A stretch of DNA of 64,000 nt. Origin: Methylobacterium sp. J-067 (GTDB lineage: Bacteria > Pseudomonadota > Alphaproteobacteria > Rhizobiales > Beijerinckiaceae). Where the stretch lies: NCBI RefSeq assembly GCF_022829465.1, contig NZ_JAKSXZ010000081.1:1-64000 (forward strand), given 5' to 3'. Shown here one piece after another: positions 54,409 to 64,000 of this stretch; position 1 is the first letter of the stretch; each line of letters starts with the position of its first letter. The notes under the pieces were generated by a model, which was not told the DNA's origin, did not search any database, and saw only the letters and a program-made list of their open reading frames with translations. Both the position numbers and the translations under genes were made by a program.

Positions 54409-54765
54409 TCAGCGGGTGAGCACGTCCCGGGCCACGGTCCCCGCCGGCCCGAACGCGTCGTAGGCGGCGTCGCACCACGTCGCCTGCCCGTCCGCCGCGA
54501 GGCGCTGCCGCAATTCGGTGGCCCGGCTGCGGAGCTTGGCTTCGAGGGCGGCTTCCTGCGCCGGCACGACCTTGGCGGCGAGGCGCAGGGTGGTGAGCCG
54601 GCCCGCCTTGAGATGCGTGCGCGGGCAATTCTGCTCGGCAAGGATCGTAGTCGCCGCCGCCTCGGCATAGGCGTCGAGGGGGCTCAGCGCCACCGGCTGC
54701 TCGGCGGCGGAGGCGCCCGCCGCGCCGAGGGACGAGAGCAGCGCGAGGAGGACGCCCCGCCACAT
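54409..54765 (-). CDS. Small exported hypothetical protein downstream of YceI
   Basis: 118 aa: signal peptide ([20 protein letters not shown]), then a helical mature domain with two cysteines (AEQNCPRT and ATWCDAAYDAFG). Start overlaps the YceI stop by one base (TGATG). No family recognised; the coupling suggests a role with YceI in the periplasm. Confidence 0.65.
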   Translation of the reverse strand: MWRGVLLALLSSLGAAGASAAEQPVALSPLDAYAEAAATTILAEQNCPRTHLKAGRLTTLRLAAKVVPAQEAALEAKLRSRATELRQRLAADGQATWCDAAYDAFGPAGTVARDVLTR

Positions 54766-55382
54766 CACGGCGCCGCCTTGAACTCGCCCGCGATGCGCAG
54801 GGTCACCTCGTCGCCGACCATGGGCAGGAACGCGCTCACCCCGAAATCGGAGCGCTTGATGATCGTGCGCCCCTCGAAGCCGACCGTGTAGCGGCGGTCG
54901 ATCGGGTTGGTCCCGGCCTGGGTGAAGGTGGCGTCCACCGAAACGGGCTTCGTCACGCCCCGGAGGGAGAGGTTGCCGGTGATGCGGGCCGTGGTGGGGC
55001 TCGTCGGCTCGACGCCCGTGCCCACGAAGGTCGCCTCGGGGAATTTCGCCGCGTCGAAGAAGTCCGGCCCGGCGAGGTGCTGGTCGAGGTGCTGGCTGCC
55101 GGTCAGCACGCCGCTCAGGGGCACCGTGGCGGTCAGGCGACTCTTGGCCGGCGCCTTCGGATCGAGGTCGAGCCGGGCGCTCACCCCGGTGAACTGGCCG
55201 TAATAGGTCGAATAGCCGAGGTGGTTCACCGACCACGTGATCTTCCCGTGGTCTGGATCGAGCACGTAGGCGCCCGCCCGGACCTGATTCGGATCCTGGG
55301 TCGGGTCGGCGGCCTGCTCCTGCGCGAGGGCTCCGGTCGCGTGGAGGAGGAGAGCCGCGAGGGCGAGGGCGGTGGCGCGCAT
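54765..55382 (-). CDS. YceI-family periplasmic protein
   Basis: 205 aa: signal peptide ([20 protein letters not shown]) and a lipocalin-like YceI domain: [65 protein letters not shown] and [26 protein letters not shown]. Members bind long isoprenoid or lipid molecules. ATG 55382 was taken because the signal peptide begins there; the 19-codon extension upstream is unlikely. Confidence 0.9.
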   Translation of the reverse strand: MRATALALAALLLHATGALAQEQAADPTQDPNQVRAGAYVLDPDHGKITWSVNHLGYSTYYGQFTGVSARLDLDPKAPAKSRLTATVPLSGVLTGSQHLDQHLAGPDFFDAAKFPEATFVGTGVEPTSPTTARITGNLSLRGVTKPVSVDATFTQAGTNPIDRRYTVGFEGRTIIKRSDFGVSAFLPMVGDEVTLRIAGEFKAAP

Positions 55383-55513
55383 CTGGGCTCGTCGGTCGGT
55401 CTGGCCTGGACGGCCTCTTTCCACGAAGCCGCGCGCCACTCAAGGTTCGGTGCGTCCGTTCCCCTTTCGGCCGCCGTGCTCTATCCCCCCGGGATCGGAC
55501 GGATGGGCAGGGC

Positions 55514-56131
55514 ATGATCGGCAAGCTGAAGGGCGTGGTCGATTCCTACGGCGAGGATTTCGTGATCCTCGACGTGCAGGGGGTGGGCTACGTGGTGCAT
55601 TGCTCGGCGCGCACGCTCCAGCGCCTGCCGACGGCGGGGGAGGCGACCGCCCTGTCGATCGAGACCTTCGTCCGCGAGGACATGATCCGCCTCTACGGCT
55701 TCCGCTCGGATGCGGAGCGGGAATGGTTCCGGCTGCTCCAGACGGTGCAGGGCGTCGGCGCCAAGGTCGCCCTCGCGCTGCTGTCGGTGCTGGAGCCGCC
55801 GGCGCTCGCCAGCGCCATCGCCACGGGGGACAAGGGGGCCGTCGCCCGCGCACCGGGCGTCGGGCCGCGCCTCGCCGCGCGCCTCGTCGCGGAATTGAAG
55901 GACAAGACACCGGCCTTCGCGCCCATCGACCCGGCCCTCGTCGCGCTCTCCGGCGCGGTGGAGGAGAACCGCGCGCCTCAGCCGGTGGCCGACGCGATCT
56001 CGGCCCTCGTCAACCTCGGCTACCAGCCAGCTCAGGCCTCGGCCGCCATCGCCACCGTGATGAAGGGCGCGGGGGAGGGGGCGGAGGCCAAGGTGCTGAT
56101 CCGCCTCGCCCTGCGGGAACTCGCCCGCTAG
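55514..56131 (+). CDS. ruvA: Holliday junction helicase subunit RuvA
   Basis: 205 aa: OB fold ([31 protein letters not shown]), two helix-hairpin-helix repeats ([20 protein letters not shown] and [21 protein letters not shown]) and the C-terminal domain III ([21 protein letters not shown]). It holds Holliday junctions for RuvB branch migration. The usual ruvC and ruvB neighbours are absent here: upstream is YceI on the other strand and downstream a convergent kinase overlapping by 4 bp. Confidence 0.95.
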   Translation: MIGKLKGVVDSYGEDFVILDVQGVGYVVHCSARTLQRLPTAGEATALSIETFVREDMIRLYGFRSDAEREWFRLLQTVQGVGAKVALALLSVLEPPALASAIATGDKGAVARAPGVGPRLAARLVAELKDKTPAFAPIDPALVALSGAVEENRAPQPVADAISALVNLGYQPAQASAAIATVMKGAGEGAEAKVLIRLALRELAR

Positions 56132-57780
56132 GCGCTCGCGCCGATCTCGCTCAGCGCGGTCGTCAGCACGCAGCTCAGGCCGCCCGCGTCGAAGGTGGTG
56201 CGGACCTCGCCTCCCGCCAGCCCGCGCTCGATCAGCCGCGTGCCGAACCCCTTGCGCGTGGGCGGCACCACCGCCGGCCCGCCGGATTCCCGCCAGGACA
56301 GGCGCAGCACCGTCCCCTCCACCGTCCAGTCCACCGCGACCCGGCCGTTCTCGGCGCGGAGGGCACCGTACTTGACGGCGTTGGTCGCCAGCTCATGGAG
56401 GATCAGCGCCAGGGACAGGGCCGCCCCCGGCCCGATCGGCAGCGAGGGCCCGTCGAGGCGGAACCGCTCCGGCCCGTCCGCATGCAGGCCCAGGGAGCCG
56501 CGCACCACGTCGCCGAGGTCGGCGGCATCCCGCCGGCCGGCGAGGAGGATGTCGTGCGCTTGGCCCAGCGCGATCAGCCGGAGCGACAGGGCGTCCCGTG
56601 CGGTCTCGACGTCCGGGGCGTTGCGCAGGGTCTGGCTGGCGATGGATTGCACCAGCGTCAGGGTGTTCTTCAGCCGGTGCGACAGCTCGTGGGTGAGGAT
56701 CCGGCGTTCGTCCTCGGCCTCGACGCGGGCGACCGCCGCCTGGGTGCGGTCGGCGACCGTGCGCATGAACAGGATCTCCTTGTCGGTGATCGCATGCGGA
56801 CGATCAAAATGGGCGAAGACGAGGGCGGTCAGCCGGCCCCGCACCAGGATCGGCACGTTGATGAGCACCCGGATGCCGAGGTCCAGGAGCGCCCCCGCCA
56901 GGGCCCGCTCGTCGGTGAGGCTGTCGGCGATGGTCACGACCTCGCCGCGCTTCAGATCCTCGATGAAGCTGCCGTAGTCGCGGAAGGCATAGAGGCCGGC
57001 GATCTCGATGGCGCCGGGGGCGTGCCAGCCGGGCATCATGTGCACCGTCTCGCGGTCGGGATCGACCGTGCCGTAGCCCGCCCGCACGGCCCCCAGCGCC
57101 CCCGCCATGATCCGCGCCGCGGCGCGGGCCATGGCCTCGACGTCGTCGCTATCGCGCAGGGCCTCGCCGAGGGCGAGGAGCGCGTCCTTGCGCAGATCGG
57201 TGGCCTTGCGCTCCGTGATGTCGAGGGCGACGCCCGCGAACCGCTCCGGCCGCCCCACCGCGTCGCGGGAGAAGCGCCCGCGCGCATGGACCCAGCGCAC
57301 GGTGCCGTCCGGCAGGCACAGGCGGTAATCCTCGGCGAAATCCCCGCCCTCGGCCATGCCCCGGGCGATCCTGGCCCGGACCCAGCCGCGATCCTCGGGA
57401 TGGATGCCGTCGAGAAAGGCGGTGGCGGGCGCCGCGCCGGGCTCCGCGCCGGAGAGCCGGGCGAAGGACTCGCTCGTGTAGAAGCGGTCGCCGGGGATGT
57501 CCCAATCCCACCATGCCAGGAAGCCCGAGGCTGCCGAGGCGAGGTTCAGCCGCTCCTCGCTGCGGGCCAGCGCCGCCTGACTCTCCCACAGGGCCGCCGT
57601 GAGCGCCCGCTCGACGCGCGGCTCTTGCCGGCCGTTGTGTGGGACGGTGAGACCCGGCTCGGCCGAATCCCCACCCGGATTGATCGCGAGCAGCACCGCG
57701 CGAAGCCGCGCGTTCTCGGCTTTCAGTTCGGCGAACAGCCGCGATCTGTGGTCGTTCCGGGTCACGACGTGTCGCCACAA
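56128..57780 (-). CDS. PAS-GAF HWE/HisKA_2-type sensor histidine kinase
   Basis: About 550 aa, soluble. A PAS domain (about 78-192, [25 protein letters not shown] end [14 protein letters not shown]), a GAF domain (about 195-350, [30 protein letters not shown]), then the HWE core: His368 in [29 protein letters not shown] and [11 protein letters not shown]. This arrangement resembles bacteriophytochrome-linked and stress HWE kinases. Start TTG 57780 or GTG 57765; the exact start is open. It has no adjacent response regulator and its 3' end overlaps ruvA by 4 bp. Confidence 0.88.
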   Translation of the reverse strand: MWRHVVTRNDHRSRLFAELKAENARLRAVLLAINPGGDSAEPGLTVPHNGRQEPRVERALTAALWESQAALARSEERLNLASAASGFLAWWDWDIPGDRFYTSESFARLSGAEPGAAPATAFLDGIHPEDRGWVRARIARGMAEGGDFAEDYRLCLPDGTVRWVHARGRFSRDAVGRPERFAGVALDITERKATDLRKDALLALGEALRDSDDVEAMARAAARIMAGALGAVRAGYGTVDPDRETVHMMPGWHAPGAIEIAGLYAFRDYGSFIEDLKRGEVVTIADSLTDERALAGALLDLGIRVLINVPILVRGRLTALVFAHFDRPHAITDKEILFMRTVADRTQAAVARVEAEDERRILTHELSHRLKNTLTLVQSIASQTLRNAPDVETARDALSLRLIALGQAHDILLAGRRDAADLGDVVRGSLGLHADGPERFRLDGPSLPIGPGAALSLALILHELATNAVKYGALRAENGRVAVDWTVEGTVLRLSWRESGGPAVVPPTRKGFGTRLIERGLAGGEVRTTFDAGGLSCVLTTALSEIGASA

Positions 57781-58077
57781 CTTCCGGTTGAAGTTCTCAC
57801 ACGCTGCTTGAGAAACCGATGCGGCACAACCGCCGCCGATGAAGCTAGAACATGTATTGGTGACGGATCGACAACCTGTGACACCGGGGCGTCATGTGGC
57901 CGTGCGATCCCTCCTGCGGAGGGGCCGGACAGGCCTTCCATCGCGGGGGCGTGAAGAGGTCGCGCTTGACCAAACGGCTCGGCGCTGTCATCTCCCCCTC
58001 GCGCTAAGGGATTGAAACTCCTGTAGTTTTTAAGAATTCCAAACTGCGCACGACCGGAACATGGATATAACGATCGC

Positions 58078-58365
58078 ATGATCGTCTGCTCCTGCAACGT
58101 CCTGTCGGACGGCGCCGTCCGCGATTGCCTCGGCCCCGGACCCGGCTGTCCGCGCACTCCCGCGCAGGTCTATGCCTGCCTGGGTTGCAGCCCGAAATGC
58201 GGCCGCTGCGCCCGCACGATCCGCGAGATCATGCGCAGCGCCCTCGGCGCCGTCGTGGGCGAAGACATCCCCTCCGCAGAACCCGCCCATGCCTGTACGA
58301 CCGCTTGCGCTAGCGCTTGTACTCTGGTGAAGGTCCAAAAAGCGGAGGAGCGGGTCGGCGCCTGA
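58078..58365 (+). CDS. bfd: Bacterioferritin-associated ferredoxin Bfd
   Basis: 95 aa with the [2Fe-2S] pattern CSCN near the N-terminus and [11 protein letters not shown] (CxxCxxxCxxC-like) centrally; Bfd uses four Cys to hold a 2Fe-2S cluster and reduces bacterioferritin iron for release. The last 30 residues are an extra Ala/Cys-containing tail. The bfr gene follows after 43 bp, the expected functional pair. The upstream 297 bp include an AT-rich GTTTTTAAGAATTCC stretch that could be an iron-regulator site. Confidence 0.9.
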   Translation: MIVCSCNVLSDGAVRDCLGPGPGCPRTPAQVYACLGCSPKCGRCARTIREIMRSALGAVVGEDIPSAEPAHACTTACASACTLVKVQKAEERVGA

Positions 58366-58408
58366 TGGGGCGGGTCGTCCTCCGAGGACAATCTCGGGGA
58401 GTATGGGG

Positions 58409-58906
58409 ATGAAGGGCGACACCAAGGTCATCGAGTATCTCAATCGCGGCCTGCGCAGCGAATTGACCGCGGTGAGCCAGTATTGGCTGCATTTCCGCAT
58501 GCTCAACGACTGGGGCTACGTCGAACTCGCGAAGTTCTGGCGCAAGGAATCCATCGAGGAGATGAACCACGCCGATCGGTTCATCGACCGGATCCTGTTC
58601 CTGGACGGTTTCCCGAACCTGCAGGAACTGGACCCGCTGCGCATCGGCCAGAACGTCGAGGAGATCCTGCACAGCGACCTCGCCGCCGAGAACGAGGCCC
58701 GCTCGCTCTACCTCGAAGCCGCCAAATACTGCGACTCGATCAACGACCGCGTGTCGAAGCGCCTGTTCGAGGATCTGGCCGAGGACGAGGAAGGCCACAT
58801 CGACTTCCTCGAGACCCAACTGGAGCTGATCAAGCAGGTCGGCCTGCCGCTCTACGCGCAGAAGCACATCGGCGGCCTGGAGCAGATCGCGCCCGAGAAG
58901 GAGTGA
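58409..58906 (+). CDS. bfr: Bacterioferritin
   Basis: 165 aa from ATG 58409. All functional residues are present: ferroxidase Glu18, Glu51, His54 and the haem ligand Met52 (IEEMNHADR), plus [11 protein letters not shown] and [13 protein letters not shown]. It stores iron as a 24-mer shell with haem b at dimer interfaces. ATG 58403, two codons earlier, is in frame but a worse fit to the usual MKGD start. Paired with bfd. Confidence 0.97.
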   Translation: MKGDTKVIEYLNRGLRSELTAVSQYWLHFRMLNDWGYVELAKFWRKESIEEMNHADRFIDRILFLDGFPNLQELDPLRIGQNVEEILHSDLAAENEARSLYLEAAKYCDSINDRVSKRLFEDLAEDEEGHIDFLETQLELIKQVGLPLYAQKHIGGLEQIAPEKE

Positions 58907-58930
58907 GTCTCAGGGGCTTCCTTCACGCGA

Positions 58931-58958
58931 ATGGGTTCCGCCTCCGGGCGGAGCCCAT
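58931..58958 (+). terminator. Hairpin terminator after bfr
   Basis: A 12-bp stem (58931-58942 with 58947-58958, one G-T pair) and 4-nt loop, 24 bp after the bfr stop and 28 bp before dapB. No long T-run. Confidence 0.6.
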
Positions 58959-58986
58959 GGCACATTCTTAGACGGACAGGTTCACG

Positions 58987-59784
58987 ATGCGGCTCGTCGT
59001 GGTCGGCGCCGATGGGCGCATGGGGCGGATGCTGATCCGCGCGGTGGCGCAGGCCGAGGGATGCAGCCTCGCGGCTGCCATCGAGCGGGAGGGCTCGCCC
59101 ACAATCGGGCAGGATGCCGGCACCCTGGCGGGCCTGCCGGCGTTGGGCGTCCCGGTGACGGACGATCCGCTGCGGGCCTTCGCCGCCGCCGACGGCGTGC
59201 TCGACTTCACCGCGCCGGCCGCGACGGTGCATTTCGCCGAACTCGCGGCGCAGGCGCGCATCGTGCACGTCGTGGGCACGACCGGCCTGTCTGACGACGA
59301 CCTCGCCAAGCTGAAGGCCGCGTCCTACCACGCCCGCATCGTGCGCTCCGGCAACATGTCGCTCGGCGTGAACCTGATGGCGGCCCTGGTCCGCAAGGTC
59401 GCGGCGACCCTCGGTGCGGACTTCGACATCGAGATCCTGGAGATGCACCACCGGATGAAGGTGGATGCCCCCTCCGGCACGGCGCTCCTGCTGGGCGAGG
59501 CCGCCGCCGAGGGGCGGGGCGTCGACCTGCCCGCCGTGCGCGTCTCCACCCGCGACGGCCATACCGGCGCGCGCAAGTCCGGCGACATCGGCTTCGCGAC
59601 CCTGCGCGGCGGTTCGGTGGTGGGCGACCACAGCGTTTTCTTCGCGGGCGCCGGCGAGACGCTGACCATCACCCACCACGCCACCGACCGGGGCCTGTTC
59701 GCGAACGGCGCGGTGAAGGCGGCGCTCTGGGCGCAGCCGAAGCCGCCGGGCCTGTATTCGATGGCGGACGTGCTCGACCTGTGA
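58987..59784 (+). CDS. dapB: 4-hydroxy-tetrahydrodipicolinate reductase DapB
   Basis: 265 aa: Rossmann motif [46 protein letters not shown], and the signature [24 protein letters not shown] with the catalytic His-His-Lys. It reduces HTPA with NAD(P)H in lysine and diaminopimelate synthesis. Start ATG 58987 lies directly before the conserved strand. Confidence 0.97.
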   Translation: MRLVVVGADGRMGRMLIRAVAQAEGCSLAAAIEREGSPTIGQDAGTLAGLPALGVPVTDDPLRAFAAADGVLDFTAPAATVHFAELAAQARIVHVVGTTGLSDDDLAKLKAASYHARIVRSGNMSLGVNLMAALVRKVAATLGADFDIEILEMHHRMKVDAPSGTALLLGEAAAEGRGVDLPAVRVSTRDGHTGARKSGDIGFATLRGGSVVGDHSVFFAGAGETLTITHHATDRGLFANGAVKAALWAQPKPPGLYSMADVLDL

Positions 59785-59907
59785 ACGGCCACGCTCTTTT
59801 ATAACCGTAAGCGGATCACCACCCTTTGGGCTCCGGCCTGGGGCTGTTACGAGCCCCTCGCAACAGCGGCATATCCGCCGCCGACCAGAGACCGAAGAGA
59901 CCCGATT

Positions 59908-60543
59908 ATGGAGCGCCTGCTCGTCCTCGCTCGCCACGGCCAGAGCGAGTGGAACCTCAAGAACCTGTTCACGGGCTGGCGCGACCCCGGTCTCACCGAC
60001 CGCGGCGTCGAGGAGGCGGTGAAGGCCGGGCGCTGGCTGAAGGGCGAGGGCTACGGCTTCGACGTCGCCTTCACCTCGAATCTCGGCCGCGCCCAGCGCA
60101 CCTGCGCCCTGATGCTGGAAGAGATGGGCCTGTCGAACATCGAGGTGCTGCGCTCGCAGGCCCTCAACGAGCGCGATTACGGCGACCTCTCCGGCCTGAA
60201 CAAGGACGACGCCCGCGCCAAGTGGGGCGCGGAGCAGGTCCACACGTGGCGCCGCTCCTACGATGTGGCGCCCCCCGGCGGCGAGAGCCTGAAGGACACC
60301 GCCGCCCGGGTGCTGCCCTACTACATCGAGGCCATCCTGCCGCGCGTCATGGACGGGCAGCGGGTGCTCGTGGCCGCCCATGGCAACTCCCTGCGCGCCC
60401 TGGTGATGGTGCTCGACCATCTCGGCCCGGCGACCATCGCCGGCCTGGAGATCGCCACCGGCGTGCCGCTGGTCTACCGCCTCAAGGGCGACACGACGGT
60501 GGCCTCGAAGTCCGTTCTGGAACGCGACATCGACGACGCGTGA
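59908..60543 (+). CDS. gpmA: 2,3-bisphosphoglycerate-dependent phosphoglycerate mutase
   Basis: 211 aa histidine-phosphatase fold: [27 protein letters not shown] (active His in RHG), [34 protein letters not shown] and [14 protein letters not shown] with the second His. It interconverts 2- and 3-phosphoglycerate in glycolysis. The length matches the short alphaproteobacterial form. The final TGA overlaps the alkB GTG by 4 bp. Confidence 0.95.
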   Translation: MERLLVLARHGQSEWNLKNLFTGWRDPGLTDRGVEEAVKAGRWLKGEGYGFDVAFTSNLGRAQRTCALMLEEMGLSNIEVLRSQALNERDYGDLSGLNKDDARAKWGAEQVHTWRRSYDVAPPGGESLKDTAARVLPYYIEAILPRVMDGQRVLVAAHGNSLRALVMVLDHLGPATIAGLEIATGVPLVYRLKGDTTVASKSVLERDIDDA

Positions 60544-61190
60544 GCGTCGAACTCCGCCCCGGCCTGATCCATCATCCGGGCTTCCTCGACGAGGCGGCCC
60601 GGATGCGGCTGGCGGGGGAGGTGGCGGCCGTCCTGGGGGCGTCGCCGCCCTTCACCCCCCGGATGCCGCGCACGGGCAAGCCGTTCTCCGTGCGCATGGG
60701 CAATGCCGGGCCGCTCGGCTGGGTCTCGGACGTGGATGGCTACCGCTATCAGCCCACCCACCCAGAGACGGGCGAACCCTGGCCGGCGATCCCGCCGACG
60801 GCGCTCGCGGCGTGGGACCGTTTGGCGGCCGACGCGCCCCCGCCGGAGGCCTGCCTCATCAACCTCTATGGGCCGCAGGCGCGGATGGGCTTGCATCAGG
60901 ACCGGGACGAGGAGGATTTCTCCGCCCCCGTCCTCTCCCTGTCCCTCGGGGCGCCGGCCCTGTTCCGCTATGGCGGGCTCGCCCGCACCGATCCGACCCG
61001 CTCCGTGCGGCTTCAGCCCGGCGACGCGGTGGTGATCGGCGGGGCCTCGCGGCTGGTTTTCCACGGAATCGACCGCCTCTACCCCGAGCCCGGCCTGCTG
61101 GCGCAGGATCTCCTCCCCGGTTTGCTGCCCGAAGGTGGACGCTGCAACCTTACCCTCCGGCGGGTGAGGCCGCGCCATGCGGTAACGTGA
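60540..61190 (+). CDS. alkB: AlkB-family 2-oxoglutarate/Fe(II) dioxygenase
   Basis: 216 aa from GTG 60540. The AlkB core is clear: [32 protein letters not shown] (iron ligands His, Asp), the late iron His in LVFHGIDRL and the 2-oxoglutarate Arg of [10 protein letters not shown]. It removes 1-methyladenine and 3-methylcytosine damage from DNA by oxidative demethylation. The GTGA overlap with gpmA couples it to a glycolysis gene. Confidence 0.93.
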   Translation: MSVELRPGLIHHPGFLDEAARMRLAGEVAAVLGASPPFTPRMPRTGKPFSVRMGNAGPLGWVSDVDGYRYQPTHPETGEPWPAIPPTALAAWDRLAADAPPPEACLINLYGPQARMGLHQDRDEEDFSAPVLSLSLGAPALFRYGGLARTDPTRSVRLQPGDAVVIGGASRLVFHGIDRLYPEPGLLAQDLLPGLLPEGGRCNLTLRRVRPRHAVT

Positions 61191-61292
61191 ACCGCCGGAA
61201 CCGGCGCGGGTCGCTTGACTCCGGGCACGCGGCGTCGGACCCATCGTTCCCGTCCGTCCCCCGTGGACGGCAGGTGGAGAGCGTTGAGTTTC

Positions 61293-62246
61293 ATGCCGTT
61301 GCGCGATCTCAGGTGGCCTCTCGCGGCGTTGATCCTCACCGCCGGGCTCATGTCCGCGTCGGCGGCGGACAGGGTGTTCCCGCCGGGCTCCCGCTTCGGC
61401 TTTGAGCCGCCGTCGGACATGGTGCTGTCGAAGCGGTTCTCGGGCTTCGAGCGGGAGGGTGGGGGCGCCACCCTCTCGGTGGTGGAACTGCCGCCGAACG
61501 CCTTCCCGGAACTCGTGAGCGGCTTCACCGACGCCAACCTGCGCAACCAGGGCTTCGCCGTCTCCAAGAAGGAGCCGATCAAGGTCGGCGACAACGAGGC
61601 GATGCTCTACACGGGCGAGCAGCCGAGCGACCCGGCCAATCCCGGCCAGACGATCCGCAAATGGATCACCGTCGTCGGCACCCCGACCGTCACCGGCCTC
61701 ATCATCGCCCAGGCGACGCCCGACGCCGAGACCGAGGAGACGATGCGCAAGCTCGTCACCGACATCGCCGTCCGCGCACCCCTGTCGCTGACGCAGCAGG
61801 TCGATGCGCTGCCCTTCCGCATCACCGACCCGGCGGGGTTCCGGCCGGTGCGCGTGCTGGCCGGCAATTCGGTCCTGCTGACCAAGGGCCCCAAGGACCA
61901 GATGCAGAATCTGGAGCAGCCGATCCTCGTGATCGCTCAGGCGGTACAGCCCCCGCCCACGGCCGAGCATCGCGACGCCTTCGCCCGCACGGCCCTCTAC
62001 GCCAACCAGACCATGAAGGACTTCGTGATCGAGCGCGCCCAAAGCTACCGCTCGAACGGCGTCGATTGGCACGAGATCGTGGCGCGGGCGACCGACATGC
62101 CCACCAACAAGCAGGTGGTGGTCGCCCAGACGATCCGCTTCAACCCGGACGGCTATCTCCGCGCCGTAGGCGTGGTGCGCGAGGACCAGCGCGAGGGCGT
62201 GCTCGCCGCCTTCCGGCAGGTGGTGGACAGCATCCAGATCAAGTGA
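61293..62246 (+). CDS. Exported hypothetical protein
   Basis: About 317 aa: signal peptide (LRDLRWPLAALILTAGLMSASA), then a mixed mature domain with FPPGSRFGFEPPSDMVLSKRFSGFERE, VVELPPNAFPELVSGFTD and a C-terminal FAFRQVVDSI-like end (GVLAAFRQVVDSIQIK). The repeats of beta-strand plus helix suggest two similar halves. No named family is recognised. ATG 61293 is used; TTG 61284 has the better GGAG spacing and cannot be excluded. Confidence 0.7.
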   Translation: MPLRDLRWPLAALILTAGLMSASAADRVFPPGSRFGFEPPSDMVLSKRFSGFEREGGGATLSVVELPPNAFPELVSGFTDANLRNQGFAVSKKEPIKVGDNEAMLYTGEQPSDPANPGQTIRKWITVVGTPTVTGLIIAQATPDAETEETMRKLVTDIAVRAPLSLTQQVDALPFRITDPAGFRPVRVLAGNSVLLTKGPKDQMQNLEQPILVIAQAVQPPPTAEHRDAFARTALYANQTMKDFVIERAQSYRSNGVDWHEIVARATDMPTNKQVVVAQTIRFNPDGYLRAVGVVREDQREGVLAAFRQVVDSIQIK

Positions 62247-62311
62247 GACCCATCCGTGACCGGGGCCTGAGACCTGCATAGGCCCCGGTGACGGTGCCGG
62301 ACGGTCGCGCG

Positions 62312-63205
62312 ATGGCGGATTTCCGCAGCTTGGAAGTGTTTTACTGGGTCGCCACGCTCTCCAGCTTCCGCCGGGCGAGCGAGCAGGTGAACACGACCCA
62401 GCCCGCCGTCTCGCAGCGCATCGCCGCCCTGGAGCACGAATTCGGCACCCTGTTCGAGCGCCGCAGCCGCGACGTGGCGCTGACCGAGCGGGGCCGCGTG
62501 CTGCTGGGCTTCGCGGAACGCTTCCTCGCCCTGCAGGCCGAGATGGCCTCGGCCCTCGACGAGACCGGCCGGACCACGGGTACGCTGCGCCTCGGCGTCT
62601 CCGAGACCATCGTCCATCTCTGGCTGTCGCGCTTCATCGAGCGGATGCGGGCGGTGCATCCGGGGATCAGTGTCGACATCACCGTCGACATCTCGCCGAA
62701 CATGCAGGCGGCCCTGGTCGCCAACGAGCTCGACCTCGCCTTCCTCGTCGGCCCGATCACCGGCCCAAGCCTCGTGAACCGCCTGCTCTTCGCCGTGCCG
62801 GTCGCCTGGATCGCGGCCCCCGGCCTCGTACCGGACGCGGAGCCCCTGAGCCTCGGGGCGCTGATGCGTCACCCCCTCGTCACCTATCCCCGCAACACCA
62901 GCCCCTATGTGGAATTGCGCGACCTCGTGCTGAAGGCGAACCTCCTGCCGAGTCAGATTCACACCAGCGCGTCGCTGGCCACCATCGTGAAGATGGGCGT
63001 CGAGCGGCTCGGCATCTGCGTGATCCCGCCGGCCATCGTCCGGAACGAGCTGGCCTCCGGCGCCCTGCGCATCCTGCCGACCGAGCAGGCGCTCTCGGAC
63101 CTCACCTTCACCGCCACCCACGCCAAGCGCCCCGAGGGGCATTTCGTGGCCGACGCCGCCCGCATCGCGGAGGAGGTCGCGCGGGACTGGACCGCCGCCC
63201 GATAA
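62312..63205 (+). CDS. LysR-family transcriptional regulator
   Basis: 297 aa: N-terminal winged HTH (FRSLEVFYWVATLSSFRRASEQVNTTQPAVSQRIAALEHEFG) and a type 2 periplasmic-binding-like effector domain (LRLGVSETIVHLWLSRFIERM ... DLAFLVGPITGPSL). It stands 102 bp upstream of the hydro-lyase gene on the same strand and may control it. ATG 62312 is chosen; GTG 62288 would add 8 residues. Confidence 0.9.
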   Translation: MADFRSLEVFYWVATLSSFRRASEQVNTTQPAVSQRIAALEHEFGTLFERRSRDVALTERGRVLLGFAERFLALQAEMASALDETGRTTGTLRLGVSETIVHLWLSRFIERMRAVHPGISVDITVDISPNMQAALVANELDLAFLVGPITGPSLVNRLLFAVPVAWIAAPGLVPDAEPLSLGALMRHPLVTYPRNTSPYVELRDLVLKANLLPSQIHTSASLATIVKMGVERLGICVIPPAIVRNELASGALRILPTEQALSDLTFTATHAKRPEGHFVADAARIAEEVARDWTAAR

Positions 63206-63307
63206 GGCCGAGTTATCGCCCGCCATTCGCAATGACGATTGGCGCGCAAAGCGGCAGGGTGGGATCGTGTCTCATAAAGCGGCAAATCGACCGCCCGACT
63301 GGGAGAC

Positions 63308-64000
63308 ATGAGCGTGCTCGCGCAACCCGACGCCCCCCGTGCGGCCCTCGCCTTCGACGACGCCCGCGCCGCCCGGCGGGCGATCCGCCACGGTGAATGG
63401 CGCGGCCACACCTCCGGCCTCGCCCCGGCCCACGTCCAGGGCAACCTCATGATCCTGCCGGCGGCGCTCGCCCCGGATTTCCAGCGCTTCTGCCAGCAGA
63501 ACCCGAAGCCCTGCCCGGTGATCGGCGTCTCGCAGCCCGGCGCCCGCGACCTGCCCGCCCTCGGCGCCGACCTCGACATCGCCACCGATGTGCCGGGCTA
63601 CCGGGTCTACGAGCACGGCGCGCTGGTCGCGGAGGTCCCGGACCTGACGCGGCACTGGCGCGACGACCTCGTGACCTTCGTGCTCGGCTGCTCCTTCTCC
63701 TTCGAGGCGGCGCTGATCGAGGCGGGTATCCCGCTCCGCCACGTCGCGGAAGGCCGCAACGTCGCCATGTACCGGACCACGATCTCGACCATGCCCGCCG
63801 GGCCGTTCCACGGTCCCCTGGTGGTCTCGATGCGGCCGATGAAGGCCGCCGACGCGATCAAGGCGGTGCAGGTGACGGCCCGGGTGCCGGCCGTCCACGG
63901 CGCTCCGGTCCATCTCGGCGACCCGAGCCTGATCGGCATCCGCGACATCGGCAAGCCCGATTTCGGCGACCCGGTCGCCATCGCGCCCGACGAGATCCCG
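63308..64000 (+). CDS. DUF1445 putative hydro-lyase (D-glutamate cyclase-type), 3' truncated by window edge
   Basis: 231 codons open to the window end with no stop; the usual length is about 265. The opening [51 protein letters not shown] N-terminus, [45 protein letters not shown] and [25 protein letters not shown] match the DUF1445 family. Relatives act on D-glutamate or 5-oxoproline and often sit beside 5-oxoprolinase/PxpA genes, which would be to the right of the window. GGGAG is close to ATG 63308, so GTG 63314 might be the real start. Confidence 0.85.
   Translation, partial: MSVLAQPDAPRAALAFDDARAARRAIRHGEWRGHTSGLAPAHVQGNLMILPAALAPDFQRFCQQNPKPCPVIGVSQPGARDLPALGADLDIATDVPGYRVYEHGALVAEVPDLTRHWRDDLVTFVLGCSFSFEAALIEAGIPLRHVAEGRNVAMYRTTISTMPAGPFHGPLVVSMRPMKAADAIKAVQVTARVPAVHGAPVHLGDPSLIGIRDIGKPDFGDPVAIAPDEIP

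Overview
The window is about 68-70% GC by eye and densely coded on both strands, with no rRNA, transposase, phage or CRISPR sequence. Gene content and order fit an alphaproteobacterium of the Rhizobiales, most likely Methylobacteriaceae. The main indications are the nadD-rsfS-rlmH-envC-ctpA-(deacetylase)-rppH and proA-proB-obgE-rpmA-rplU blocks, an IalB-family protein, a GCG_CRPN-type protein, several HWE-type histidine kinases and a YdeP-type molybdoenzyme. The genus is an inference from gene content only.

Layout. 0-13 kb: the end of a molybdopterin oxidoreductase, an HWE kinase, then a secretion-linked locus. In that locus a SCO-like thioredoxin-fold protein precedes a secreted galactose-oxidase-type copper radical oxidase with two ricin-type lectin domains, which faces a gspHIJK minor-pseudopilin operon. 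A Tat-exported peptide-type binding protein, an acyl-CoA dehydrogenase, NhaA and an HWE kinase/receiver pair follow. 13-20 kb: YdeP-type oxidoreductase with a coupled small winged-helix protein, divergent from an LLM flavin oxidoreductase across a perfect palindrome; a 59-aa secreted peptide gene missed by ordinary length cut-offs; a hybrid kinase; and tRNA(CAT).

20-28 kb: minus-strand genes for two very small proteins, a PilZ protein with both canonical c-di-GMP motifs, a BLUF photoreceptor translationally coupled to a PAS-GGDEF-EAL protein, and a frameshifted GCG_CRPN gene. A PepSY-type reductase and a TonB-dependent siderophore receptor (iron uptake) follow. 28-42 kb: DUF502, RecG, UbiH-like monooxygenase, a pseudo-receiver, a degenerate acyl-CoA-synthetase-like protein, IalB, HspQ, an isonitrile-hydratase-like/GlxA pair, WD40 plus DUF1275, and a receiver.

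42-64 kb: mostly housekeeping (RppH, CtpA, EnvC, RlmH, RsfS, NadD, ProA, ProB, Obg, L27, L21, RuvA, Bfd/Bfr, DapB, GpmA, AlkB). It is interrupted by a DUF892 stress-type gene and an HWE kinase, and ends in a LysR regulator and the start of a DUF1445 hydro-lyase cut by the window edge.

The two most interesting assemblies are the blue-light/c-di-GMP block (20.4-24.0 kb), which puts sensor, cyclase/phosphodiesterase and a candidate PilZ receptor on one strand, and the SCO-like/copper-radical-oxidase/gspHIJK locus (1.7-7.3 kb), which looks like maturation, cargo and export parts for one extracellular enzyme.
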